From the NCBI GenBank assembly GCA_905250125.1, contig CAJNOL010000185.1, forward strand, positions 4,580-68,579: a DNA stretch of 64,000 nucleotides. The letters run 5' to 3'. The notes under the pieces are model-generated. The model ran no database searches. It worked only from the letters and a program-made list of their open reading frames with translations, and was not told where the DNA came from. This DNA is from Rotaria sordida. Taxonomy: Eukaryota > Rotifera > Eurotatoria > Philodinida > Philodinidae. Position numbers and translations under genes: made by a program. Numbering within the stretch: the first letter of the stretch is position 1; each line of letters starts with the position of its first letter. Positions 34,972 to 43,597 of this stretch are shown here, in pieces.

Positions 34972-35592
34972 CAATGGCATTTTTTTCTTGTTCCCTCCGC
35001 TCCGAAGCACTTGGCGGTAACACTGCCTTCTCTGCCTGCCGGCCCCATGGGTGAATCTGATAAAACCCTTCGTATTCTTCCAGTTCTACAATGTCTACTT
35101 CTTCTATGTTTTCGGCGGTGGGGCGATTGCGGTTCTTCAGTACCTTGAAGTACCTTTCGCAGGTGCGGCGCTGGTTCTGGCACATCATAACTACGCTGTC
35201 GGCTACGGGAATAAGCAGGTTGCCTTTGGGTATGTTGTTTAGTCCGCAGGGCCTGCCCGTGTGGCGACTTTTATTGCTCACCACCAGCATCACGCTCAAA
35301 TTAAACTGACGCATCATAGCCTTGAGCTGCGTTAAAAACTCGTTCCATTTTTGGGGTGTTAAATGCAGCCTGTCGGGTTGATCTATTATTACTATGTTGG
35401 CTTCTGTTTCCTTTACTGTTGTAGTAAAATTTTGCAATAACCAGGTTATTCTATCGGGGATGTGTTGCGGCATTTCGCTGTCGGCATTAAAGCCCGCCCA
35501 AAAGAAATTCTCCGGCACATCGGTACTACCCCACCGCTGCACAAAATCTTCTTCGGTTAGTTCCCAGTCGATGTAGAGTACACGATTCAACT

Positions 35593-35821
35593 GGCTCTCC
35601 CCCTGCCAAGGGGGAGTACCCTGACCGTTAGTGTCAGGGGGAGGGGGTGAATTAAATACACCTCCCCTTTCTTGCGTAATATTTGCTTGATTTAAGCTCT
35701 CCACCTGCAAAGGGGGAGTACCAAGCGCGTTTGCGCTTGGGGAGGGGGTTAATGAACCTCCCCTTTCTTGAGCAACTTCACAGTTGCCCAATTCATTCCC
35801 CTCCTTCGCAGGAGGGGAGCC
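35593..35821. repeat. composite GC-rich palindromic repeats, copies 2 and 3
   Basis: Two further rounds of the same units: 35593-35647 (with a variant centre CTGACCGTTAGTGTCAG), 35660-35696, 35696-35748 (centre AAGCGCGTTTGCGCTT) and 35756-35821 (ACCTCCCCTTTCTTGAGCAA to AGGAGGGGAGCC). Also read through in frame by the ATPase frame, between its Walker A and its next conserved segment. Confidence 0.8.
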
Positions 35822-35937
35822 AATGGTTAGTTCCCGCGCCACATTCAACGCCATAAGGCTCTTCCCTACCCCATTATCTCCGGCAAGGATGCAGAGCTCT
35901 CGCTCCGCCCAATAAACCCTTCCTCTTGTGGTGAGGT

Positions 35938-35958
35938 CACACTGAGCGGAGTCGAAAA
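35938..35958. repeat. dispersed repeat CACTGAGCGGAGTCGAAA
   Basis: A short motif that is frequently dispersed in Bacteroidota genomes. Here it lies at the broken 5' end of the ATPase frame, marking the junction to AT-rich accessory DNA. Confidence 0.4.
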
Positions 35959-35980
35959 TATATATTTTAATGATTGATTT

Positions 35981-36160
35981 TCAATAAGTTAATTTAAAAA
36001 TAGAATCATGGTTTAAACATAGTTGAATTACAGCAATGTTAATATTTAGTAAAACTATGCTATTAAACTCTTGAGCTTAGCTTTGATTTCTTTTACCGCC
36101 TTAAGAATCGATGAGTATTCAACATGCTTCCATATAGGCACCATCAAATAAACGTAGTTT
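35981..36160. other. AT-rich junction without a convincing gene
   Basis: Between the truncated ATPase and the GTPase gene. A short minus-strand frame (36055-36144, MVPIWKHVEYSSILKAVKEI...) is open but has no support and may be a gene remnant. No tRNA or attachment site is recognisable at this left border of the AT-rich island. Confidence 0.5.
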
Positions 36161-38500
36161 TTAATTTTTAAGATCAATATCTATAGATGCGTAGTGTAAA
36201 TTGATTTCGGTGTTTACCAATTCAATTTTAGCCTTTAAATCTTTTAATTGTTCGAAAGCAATAGCATATTGATTTTCTTCGGTAAGTGTGATATTTTCTA
36301 AGTTACTTGATTGACTTTGCAAATCAGAAAAATATAAATTAATCTTTTTGTTTGCATAGGTAATAATCATATTGGAATTGTCTTTAATCAAATCCATATA
36401 AGCTGAATTTATTTTAATTATTTGTTCGTTGTATTGCTTTGTAGCACCTTCCATTATCTTATTGATTCTTTTTGCCCTACGGCCAGAAGCAGAAAATATT
36501 AAATTGCCGAAAAAAGCAGAAAGCCCTCCTATTGCTACCCCAATAGGGCCAGTGAGAATTAGACCTGCTAGACCCGCCAGCAACCCTGCTCCAAATGATG
36601 ACGATAAATCAATGGAGGGGACTTCTACACTTCGTAAAGACGTAAAATCAACTAATTTTTTACCTGGCGGGCTTGCTACAATTTCTCTTACAAGCTTTAA
36701 GTTTTCTTCAATCCAATTATCAATTAGTTCTTTTAAGAGAGTTAGTTGATGCAAATATTCAATATTAGTATCGTCCAATATTTTATAGCCTCCTTTAGTA
36801 AGCATATGAGCAAGCTTGTCTTTAGTTGGCAGTTCTTCATCTATAGGAATAGATTTTAAATACGTTTCTAGGTCTGCAAGTTGTCTATATTTCCTATTAT
36901 CTAAGGAGTTTGTTATCCCTTTTTTCATTTCATTTTCCCTTACCCTGTATACGGTACTTAATTGTGGGATTTTAGAATTTGTTTTAGCAATTGCTTCCTC
37001 TAGCTTTTTTCTCTTGGCGCTATTCATTAACCGGGCATTTAGGATGCCGTCAAAATCCTTAATTGAAGCTAATATTTCCTTATTAACAAGACTAAGTTTG
37101 ACTAATCCTATTTTATTTTCTTTTAACAAATAAGACCAAATATCATTTTCTAACTTATCAAATGGGTCAGTTTGCTTTTTTTTCTTTTTATTCTGTAGCC
37201 GATAATTCAAACTTTCCTCTGCGCTAACGTAGTATATTTTACTCGAAACCTTTTCAAAGAGATTATATTTTTCTAAATCCTTTTGAACTCGGGTTTTAAG
37301 GTTTTCTAATTTATTGCCTGTTAAGGCATTTACTTTATTAAAGACTAGGAATATTTTATCCAAGGATTGTCCTAGTTCCTGAAGATGTTTTTTAATATCG
37401 CCTCTAAATATATACCCCCCGTTCTCATAAGGTGATGCATCAATTAAATAAATGATCGCATTTGCTTTAGAGGCTGTATTCCATGTATAAGTTGCTATAT
37501 CATCGTCAGGATCATCTAATCCAGGTATATCAAAAATGGAAATCCCGTTTTCAAGCTGCCTATTAACTAATCCGATGTTTACAAGACTAACTCCCTGCTT
37601 ATTATCTTCATTATGCTCTTGCGAAGCATATTGACGTATTATTTCTGGGGAAAATGGCCTAATAATTTCTGTCCCATTTTTAAAGCTTATTTTTACTATA
37701 TCTTCTTTACTAGGTACTATTTGAATAGGAACTGCGGTTGTCTGCTCCATTCCTGTTGGACTAACATTTTTGCGTCTCAATAACGTATTAATAAAAGTGC
37801 TTTTCCCTACTCTAGATGGACCAGTAATGGCAATTCTATACATAGCTTGCTCTACCTGCAAGTTTAACATTTCTAATGCGCTATTAATTGAGTTGAATCT
37901 AAATGGTTTAGCAATCTCACTATATGACTGTAAAAGTTCATAGCACTTTTCTTTCAGCTCAAAGTAATCACCCGGTTCAATTATTTTTTTAGATGGAGTT
38001 CTCCATGAAAGAACGTAATCCCTTATTGTATCTATTGTGTGATTTGTAAAATTTCGATGTGTAGGTATTTTAATAGTGATTGATTTCTGGCTAACCCAAT
38101 TGGGGTTCATAGAATCCAATTCCCCAATTAAAGAATCATCTATCCAAATTGAATAGAAATGGTTATTAGGCATATCGTTTAAAACAAACATGATAGGAAG
38201 ATTGGCGCTATACCATTGGATTATCTTGTGTACGGGTATGGGATAAGAAATAGTATTATTGGTAAATTTTGTTTTCTCAGTAGATTTTAATTGTATTTGA
38301 AAAAATTTGCTTTCAGGTCGTAAGCTATCACTATTTGGGATTGGCCTAGTTAACTCAACTTGACCATCTAATCCATAGTCTCGTATTGACCAATCATATG
38401 GCATATACATACCCATGCCATCTAATATATCTTCAAAGTTACGCTTTGATTTCCATTCATTCCTGTGTGATTTTGGTATTTGTGTTACCTCTTTAGGCAT
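36161..38500 (-). CDS. DUF4365-dynamin-like GTPase fusion protein
   Basis: A 779-residue fusion. Residues about 1-190 are a DUF4365 domain of the PD-(D/E)XK-like fold: DYGLDGQVEL, then FFQIQLKST with a Q-x-K active-site pattern. From about 215 comes a dynamin-like large GTPase: P-loop GPSRVGKSTF (227-236), the switch FDIPGLDDPDDD (D324) and a VFNKVNAL guanine-specificity motif. Helical stalk regions follow. A glycine-rich hydrophobic hairpin (about 635-672, GAGLLAGLAGLILTGP) is probably a membrane-binding paddle. DUF4365 occurs in anti-phage proteins and bacterial dynamins in membrane defence. I infer a defence role: substrate sensing or cutting by DUF4365 and membrane action by the GTPase. 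AT-rich, in an island next to Hachiman. Confidence 0.75.
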   Translation of the reverse strand: MPKEVTQIPKSHRNEWKSKRNFEDILDGMGMYMPYDWSIRDYGLDGQVELTRPIPNSDSLRPESKFFQIQLKSTEKTKFTNNTISYPIPVHKIIQWYSANLPIMFVLNDMPNNHFYSIWIDDSLIGELDSMNPNWVSQKSITIKIPTHRNFTNHTIDTIRDYVLSWRTPSKKIIEPGDYFELKEKCYELLQSYSEIAKPFRFNSINSALEMLNLQVEQAMYRIAITGPSRVGKSTFINTLLRRKNVSPTGMEQTTAVPIQIVPSKEDIVKISFKNGTEIIRPFSPEIIRQYASQEHNEDNKQGVSLVNIGLVNRQLENGISIFDIPGLDDPDDDIATYTWNTASKANAIIYLIDASPYENGGYIFRGDIKKHLQELGQSLDKIFLVFNKVNALTGNKLENLKTRVQKDLEKYNLFEKVSSKIYYVSAEESLNYRLQNKKKKKQTDPFDKLENDIWSYLLKENKIGLVKLSLVNKEILASIKDFDGILNARLMNSAKRKKLEEAIAKTNSKIPQLSTVYRVRENEMKKGITNSLDNRKYRQLADLETYLKSIPIDEELPTKDKLAHMLTKGGYKILDDTNIEYLHQLTLLKELIDNWIEENLKLVREIVASPPGKKLVDFTSLRSVEVPSIDLSSSFGAGLLAGLAGLILTGPIGVAIGGLSAFFGNLIFSASGRRAKRINKIMEGATKQYNEQIIKINSAYMDLIKDNSNMIITYANKKINLYFSDLQSQSSNLENITLTEENQYAIAFEQLKDLKAKIELVNTEINLHYASIDIDLKN

Positions 38501-38621
38501 TAGTTAATGATTTGATTGGTAATTGTTTGCTAGCAAAATTAATTTTTTATCGATTAAAACAAATTTATTTAATTAGGCATATTAATTTACTAAATAATAC
38601 GAAGAGTCATAAAGCAAAATA

Positions 38622-41600
38622 TCAAACTAATTCTAAAGCAAGTTGATTTTCATAAACTACAAATTGGTTGGATAAATGTCTAGGGTTATAATTTTCAATT
38701 AATTGTTTTATTTCCTTAATCCATTCAATTATTAACGTATCGTCAATTTTTGAGATATTCTTTATATTATAAAGAGCAATGACTTTTAATACACTTTTAA
38801 TTAGCAACAATTTTTCAAAACTCACATTCCATGCATTAGTATCTCTATGGAATTGAGTAAAAATTTCTGATTTACAGCTTTTTAATTGTTTTTCTATTTT
38901 CTTAATAAATATATTCCTCAAGGGAACGCTCGATGTGCAATAAGCCCAGCCGGTAATGTCAATAAGTCCTGAAAAATCAGATCTGTAAAATTCATCAGGG
39001 TTATTTATATAATTGACAAATTCATTACTCCAAATGTTAAAAATATAATCACCATTTATTAAATCTACCTCAAATACTTTCATTAAAATATTTTCAGTAA
39101 TTTTCTTTTCAATATCAGGATAATTAGCTTTAGTAAGAGTTTTAACAATATAATTAACATTATCGTCGGAAAAATTATCTTTTAAAAAAATTTCAATTAA
39201 CGATAGGATATCTGATGCAATTTTGTCTTCCAGACCACTTCTATTAGAATATAATAACCATGAGCATAAAATTTGAAGCTGTTCATCTGTTGTGAAGTGG
39301 GTAAAAATTCGATTTCGTATTGCATCAAAATACTCATTACCAACATTATTCCTTTGTATTAGGACAGTTATAGCCTTCGATTTGAGGAAATCTATATTTG
39401 ATTTAAGTAAATGATCAATAAAGTCTAACTCCCTATAGAAATTCAAACTCCTTAGAAGCTTTTCCGTATACAAATTAACTAATTTTGTAATGCTTTTATT
39501 TGATGTATCTGTATTATCCCCCAGTTTTTTACCCTCTTCAATAAAATAATTACCTAACCCTAAATATTCTTCTATACTTAAATCCATTAGCAAGGTCAAG
39601 GCATAATTGATTCCCCAACTACCATAGCAGGATTCTACATCATAATAATAGCTCGACATTAAATTGAAACAGGTTTTAAAATCCTTTTTAAAATTATAGA
39701 GATGATTAGCTCTCACAGCCATAATCTCTTTAGAAAATCCATAGATAAAATTATCATCCAATCCTGACTTAATAAACGCCACTAAGTTTTCAATTAATAA
39801 TTGATTTGATAATGGCTTTATTGTATTAAAAATAGTTGTACTCCCAACCGGAATATTTGCTAGAAAATACCCAAATGTTGCCCAATCCTTTGTGAATTTT
39901 TTTTTATCAGAAAAGGCCGTTACAAAATTTTTAATATCAAATTGGCTAACATCAAATATCTTCCCATGCTGTCCCTCAACTACAGCATTATTCAACTTTT
40001 GAAGTAGCAGTAAGTTTAGATCAGACGTATCCTTTTTCGTTACTGATAACATCTTATTTTCACTTTTGTACAATTCAATAACATCTATAGTTGAATTGCT
40101 CATTAGCAAGCTATCTAAATATATATTTATTTTATCTAAAATATCTCTAGGGATTGGGGTTATTAAAAGTGGATGATTTTGAGTAGCGCCTTGTATTGAA
40201 TTTGAAAGGTGAAATCCTTTCAACAATGAAGTTTCTTCACCAAAAATTAGAATATATCTATCATGAATTATATTTTTATTTATGACCTTTTCCTTGTTAG
40301 AGTTTCTTAAATCATATATATTTAATTGTAATCCATTAAATAACGAAGGATGTGAATTAATGAAATGCTTTACCCTCGTAGCTCTATTAGGCTCTTTTAA
40401 TTGTGTGTTTTTATAATACCCTAATTTTATCATTGTCTTCTTAAAATAACTATAATTCTTCTTATCGTCATCAAGAGATTGGATTTGACTACATGTTATA
40501 ATATTGAAACTAGTTCCAGAATTTGTTGTTTTTGTCAGAAACTCTAGCCCCAGAGTATCAAAAAATGGATCAAGTAAAACCACTTTTTGTGCTTTGTCAG
40601 TTACATTCTTGAACCAACCTAAAAAAGATAATAATCCTTGTTCTTCATTATAGCTATCCCAACCTTTAGGAAAAAATTCAGCCTCTGACTTTTCTGGAAA
40701 AATCTTCTTTAATATTTTATTAAATGACTCATCTACTGTTACCCATGGATCTAATTCATGCGCTCCTATAGAAACATTTCTGTAACTAGCTTTAGATATT
40801 TCACTGGCTTTGTTTGTTTTTTCAATTAATTTTCTGTTATTCCTTCCCAAATTTTCAATCCAATCCGATTTTATAATGCCTTGTTGGGAAATTACACCCA
40901 TATTAATAGATAAATTTCTTATGTATGTACCTGAGTTCTTAAACCAGATTTGATACTCTTCACCATCCTTACGCCAGACTGTTGTTGCTATAGCAGTTAT
41001 GTCTTCATGTGAAGTAAAATTTATCTTTAATATTTCGCCTTCTTTATGAAAAACGTATTTACATTCATCAAGAATAATTTGGCTTCCGTTTGAAATGTAA
41101 CAATTTACAATTAGCTTCCTATTTTCCGTAAAAGGATTGGGCTCTATATTAACAATAATTTCTTTAGCCGTACTAACTGTTTTATGACCCACAATTACTT
41201 CTTCTTTTTTATTTTTATTGTAGGCGTATGGGCTTCCAAATAGATCACATGCTTGGCTATTTATAAATTCTATATTTCCCAATCTTGCACTACCCGATGT
41301 TGAAAAAGGCATAGTGGTTTCATCCGTCATATATTTAAGGATATTTTGAAGCGCTTCCTTCCAACTAGGATACATCGTGTTATCAGAGGACTGAAAAAGC
41401 CCTATTTTATCGTGTCTATTTATGATTAATGTAAATGAAGGCACCTCTTTAAATGGGCTATAAAGAGTACTTTTTTCAAAAAAATGTCTGTCAACAGTCG
41501 AAACTGGCTCATTAAATATAATAGGCCGGATGGAAAATTCTTGATTTTTAGATGCAAATTGTATATCGAACTTTAATTTATCATGCCCTATTGTATATTT

Positions 41601-41927
41601 CTTTGATATTTCAATTAGCGTTGTACTCCTCAATAAATCGTTTACTATATCACATATTTTGGAAAACGTGTTATAAAATGTAACCTTTGAAATGGAATAT
41701 AAACAGTTTTCATCGCCAAAAATTGAAACAGGGCTACTACAATGAAAAGCTGTATCAGGTTTCATTTTAGGAGAGAGTACACACCAACCATATAGAATTT
41801 TATTGTCCGTTTGGGACTTGTTTTTATCTGTAAATTGTAATACAAATAGACATAGCTGAACAATCGACTCTGCTTCTGATAATGGACGAAGTCTATTATC
41901 TTTCAGCATATCTTCTGGGATTTCCAT
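38622..41927 (-). CDS. large 1,101-residue protein with PLD-like HDR motif (VPA1262-like?)
   Basis: A very long protein without signal or membrane segments. The N-terminal third (VQLCLFVLQF, ILYGWCVLSP) recalls the uncharacterised VPA1262 family, but I recognise this only weakly. In the middle, VVLLDPFFDTLGLEFL (D453) and NIIHDRYILIFGEETSLLKGFHLSNS (H555, D556, R557) look like the two halves of a phospholipase D-like domain in which HDR replaces HxK. The C-terminal half is helical and repeat-like. It is encoded 121 bp upstream of the DUF4365-dynamin gene on the same strand and is likely its operon partner. A nuclease or phospholipase role in defence is inferred, not shown. Confidence 0.65.
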   Translation of the reverse strand: MEIPEDMLKDNRLRPLSEAESIVQLCLFVLQFTDKNKSQTDNKILYGWCVLSPKMKPDTAFHCSSPVSIFGDENCLYSISKVTFYNTFSKICDIVNDLLRSTTLIEISKKYTIGHDKLKFDIQFASKNQEFSIRPIIFNEPVSTVDRHFFEKSTLYSPFKEVPSFTLIINRHDKIGLFQSSDNTMYPSWKEALQNILKYMTDETTMPFSTSGSARLGNIEFINSQACDLFGSPYAYNKNKKEEVIVGHKTVSTAKEIIVNIEPNPFTENRKLIVNCYISNGSQIILDECKYVFHKEGEILKINFTSHEDITAIATTVWRKDGEEYQIWFKNSGTYIRNLSINMGVISQQGIIKSDWIENLGRNNRKLIEKTNKASEISKASYRNVSIGAHELDPWVTVDESFNKILKKIFPEKSEAEFFPKGWDSYNEEQGLLSFLGWFKNVTDKAQKVVLLDPFFDTLGLEFLTKTTNSGTSFNIITCSQIQSLDDDKKNYSYFKKTMIKLGYYKNTQLKEPNRATRVKHFINSHPSLFNGLQLNIYDLRNSNKEKVINKNIIHDRYILIFGEETSLLKGFHLSNSIQGATQNHPLLITPIPRDILDKINIYLDSLLMSNSTIDVIELYKSENKMLSVTKKDTSDLNLLLLQKLNNAVVEGQHGKIFDVSQFDIKNFVTAFSDKKKFTKDWATFGYFLANIPVGSTTIFNTIKPLSNQLLIENLVAFIKSGLDDNFIYGFSKEIMAVRANHLYNFKKDFKTCFNLMSSYYYDVESCYGSWGINYALTLLMDLSIEEYLGLGNYFIEEGKKLGDNTDTSNKSITKLVNLYTEKLLRSLNFYRELDFIDHLLKSNIDFLKSKAITVLIQRNNVGNEYFDAIRNRIFTHFTTDEQLQILCSWLLYSNRSGLEDKIASDILSLIEIFLKDNFSDDNVNYIVKTLTKANYPDIEKKITENILMKVFEVDLINGDYIFNIWSNEFVNYINNPDEFYRSDFSGLIDITGWAYCTSSVPLRNIFIKKIEKQLKSCKSEIFTQFHRDTNAWNVSFEKLLLIKSVLKVIALYNIKNISKIDDTLIIEWIKEIKQLIENYNPRHLSNQFVVYENQLALELV

Positions 41928-41930
41928 AGT

Positions 41931-42068
41931 TTAGTGCTTTATTAATATAGGTAAGTTACATTCTGTTTCCATACATTCTATTGTTTGTTCATCTAACATA
42001 ATAACTTTAGATAACCCTGCAATAGCATCCCCTTTTTTATTCTCCAATCTTTGACCCAAAGTTACTGC
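41931..42068 (-). pseudogene. C-terminal remnant of a lost gene
   Basis: An open minus-strand frame of 45 codons with coding-like sequence (LGQRLENKKGDAIAGLSKVI to LPILIKH) that ends 4 bp before the start of the 1,101-residue gene. It has no start codon near its beginning, which is a stop at 42069-42071. It looks like the tail of a former upstream gene. Not assignable. Confidence 0.4.
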
Positions 42069-42943
42069 TTATATTTTTGAGCTATAATCCAAAAGAATCT
42101 TATGTTTATTTTATGTCGATTTAGTTCCAATCCAGTAATGTTATCTGTTGTAACTCCAATTTATATAGCTATGGGTATATGTATTTGTCTAAAAAGGGAT
42201 TTTTGCCTTAAAACCATTGAAAGTAATTTTGAGGCACATTCATACAGGTTCATTTGATTTTTGCAAATTTAGCCCTTACAGCCGAAAGACCAGTAAAATT
42301 AGCCCTTCAAAAAGAGTCCTGTAATTTTGGCAAGCACTTGCGCAAGGTGCACAAGTAAAGAAGGATTGGTCAATTGGAAGTAACTAAAGAGTTTAAAGTT
42401 ATTTCAAGAATAGTGTCATTTTGGAAGAATGGAGTAGATCCTATTCCGATAAAACACCACTATGCTGTAGTCACCTTTCTTAATAACAAACCGCAGTTAT
42501 AGGTTCAACAATAATGTGAAAGATCGTCAACCAACCTAAAAAAATATTTATCGACTTTATCCTAGGCAAGTAGGTATAGTTTTTGACTTAGTGGGAAAGC
42601 CCTGTCATAAGACTGTTTTCTTTTATATATCTTCTTAAAAAATGAATGCGAAGAGGCTTCAATTTTTCCGATAAAACCATGTTTTCAATCAGATGGGTAA
42701 TATTTCTGTAAGTTAAATTGCAAAATAAAATTTGGAAATGTTGTTTTATTCACCTTGCTGAATTTTGATAGGGAAGCAGTTAACGAATAAATTAGAAGTG
42801 CCTATAAATAAAGACAAAAGAAAAAATTTCTACCTAAAACTGCTTATATATTTGGAAAATAAACTAATACTTATCAAATTCACCCAAAATATTGAAGCAG
42901 AGGCCAAAAGCAATAATAAACGCCAACAAATTTAATAAGTGAA
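42069..42943. other. divergent control region with decayed coding traces
   Basis: About 0.9 kb between the divergent defence modules. No intact gene of useful length is seen on either strand. Near 42323-42400 the plus strand reads NFGKHLRKVHK and, after a one-base shift, SKEGLV, reminiscent of an XRE helix-turn-helix start, so a decayed regulator is possible. The rest is AT-rich and probably contains promoters for both arms. Confidence 0.45.
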
Positions 42944-43597
42944 ATGGATGACTATTTAAAAAAATTTCGAGATAGATTACGAATAACTGTAATACTTTAT
43001 ATATTTTCAGAAAAATTAGCGCCTAAAGTTGGTAAGCGGGTTGCTGAATTTAGAACAGAGGTTAAAATTCAAGCGATTGACTTTCTATTGCGCTATCCTG
43101 ACTTTTTATCAAGCGAATTAATAGACCTACATGGAAATACTACCGATAAGATTCTAAAAGCAAAAATTAAACACATTATAAAAGAGATATTCTCAAATAG
43201 GGAACCTGAACTAAGAGTAGAGGAAATGGAAAGATTTTTCCATGGTGCCTATGAAAGTATCGACGACATAATTGCTTTTCTAATCAGCATTAATTTTATA
43301 GAGTATGAAAGCAAGAAAAGAGTTGACGGAAGGGAATATGAAAAGTTCTATTATTTAACCGATGAAGGGAAGGATAGGATTGATAATAATCTTAAAAATA
43401 TACCAACAGTAAAATGGTATTTCGATAGATGTTCGTTGATAAAAGAGTACTTAGGGCATTTCACCGGGACTGAGTTAAAAAGAAGACAATATATGTATGT
43501 AGAGGAGTATGCCGATATTCCATACAATGGAAAAATAAAGCAACTTAATGAAAAGGTGAAAAAAGTATTTTTTGAAAAATTTAATGAGGAATTATGA
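42944..43597 (+). CDS. winged-helix-like small protein upstream of the Rad50-like ATPase
   Basis: A 217-residue helical protein. The second half contains a winged-helix-like pattern (IDDIIAFLISINFIEYESKKRVDGREYEKFYYLTDEGKDRI) as in small regulatory or structural subunits; the first half is helical (MDDYLKKFRDRLRITVILYIF). It overlaps the ATPase start by four bases (ATGA). The position suits the small middle component of an ABC-type three-part conflict system, though family identity is inferred from the layout. It is first in the five-gene run, so a role as repressor is a second possibility. Confidence 0.6.
   Translation: MDDYLKKFRDRLRITVILYIFSEKLAPKVGKRVAEFRTEVKIQAIDFLLRYPDFLSSELIDLHGNTTDKILKAKIKHIIKEIFSNREPELRVEEMERFFHGAYESIDDIIAFLISINFIEYESKKRVDGREYEKFYYLTDEGKDRIDNNLKNIPTVKWYFDRCSLIKEYLGHFTGTELKRRQYMYVEEYADIPYNGKIKQLNEKVKKVFFEKFNEEL

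Larger units (their letters stand above)
34757..35980 (-). pseudogene. 5'-truncated AAA (RepA/AAA_25-like) ATPase with in-frame palindromic repeats
   Basis: An open frame from 35980 to 34757. It encodes a Walker A motif (AGDNGVGKSLMALNVA; codons 35 to 43 of the frame), then a segment like RVLYIDWELTEEDFVQRWGS, a Walker B-like VIIDQPDRL, and a SNKSRHTGRP segment. This looks like the ATPase of AAA_25/RepA type found in mobile elements. The first ATG (35854) lies after the P-loop; upstream in frame there is no ATG, GTG or TTG, only a repeat-derived stretch ending at a stop codon at 35981-35983. Several copies of a palindromic repeat are inserted in frame between and after conserved parts. Probably a decayed gene. 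Confidence 0.65.

Noticed and set aside
34768..35821. Repeated GC-rich units as a possible CRISPR array
   Set aside because: Units are unequal, palindromic and lack regular unique spacers; no cas genes are in the window.
36055..36144. 29-residue minus-strand frame next to the dynamin gene
   Set aside because: Too short, no start context or similarity; more likely the residue of an earlier gene.
35900..36160. A tRNA or direct repeat as the left attachment site of the island
   Set aside because: No cloverleaf or matching copy at the right side (about 55,130-55,170) could be seen; no integrase gene is present in the window.
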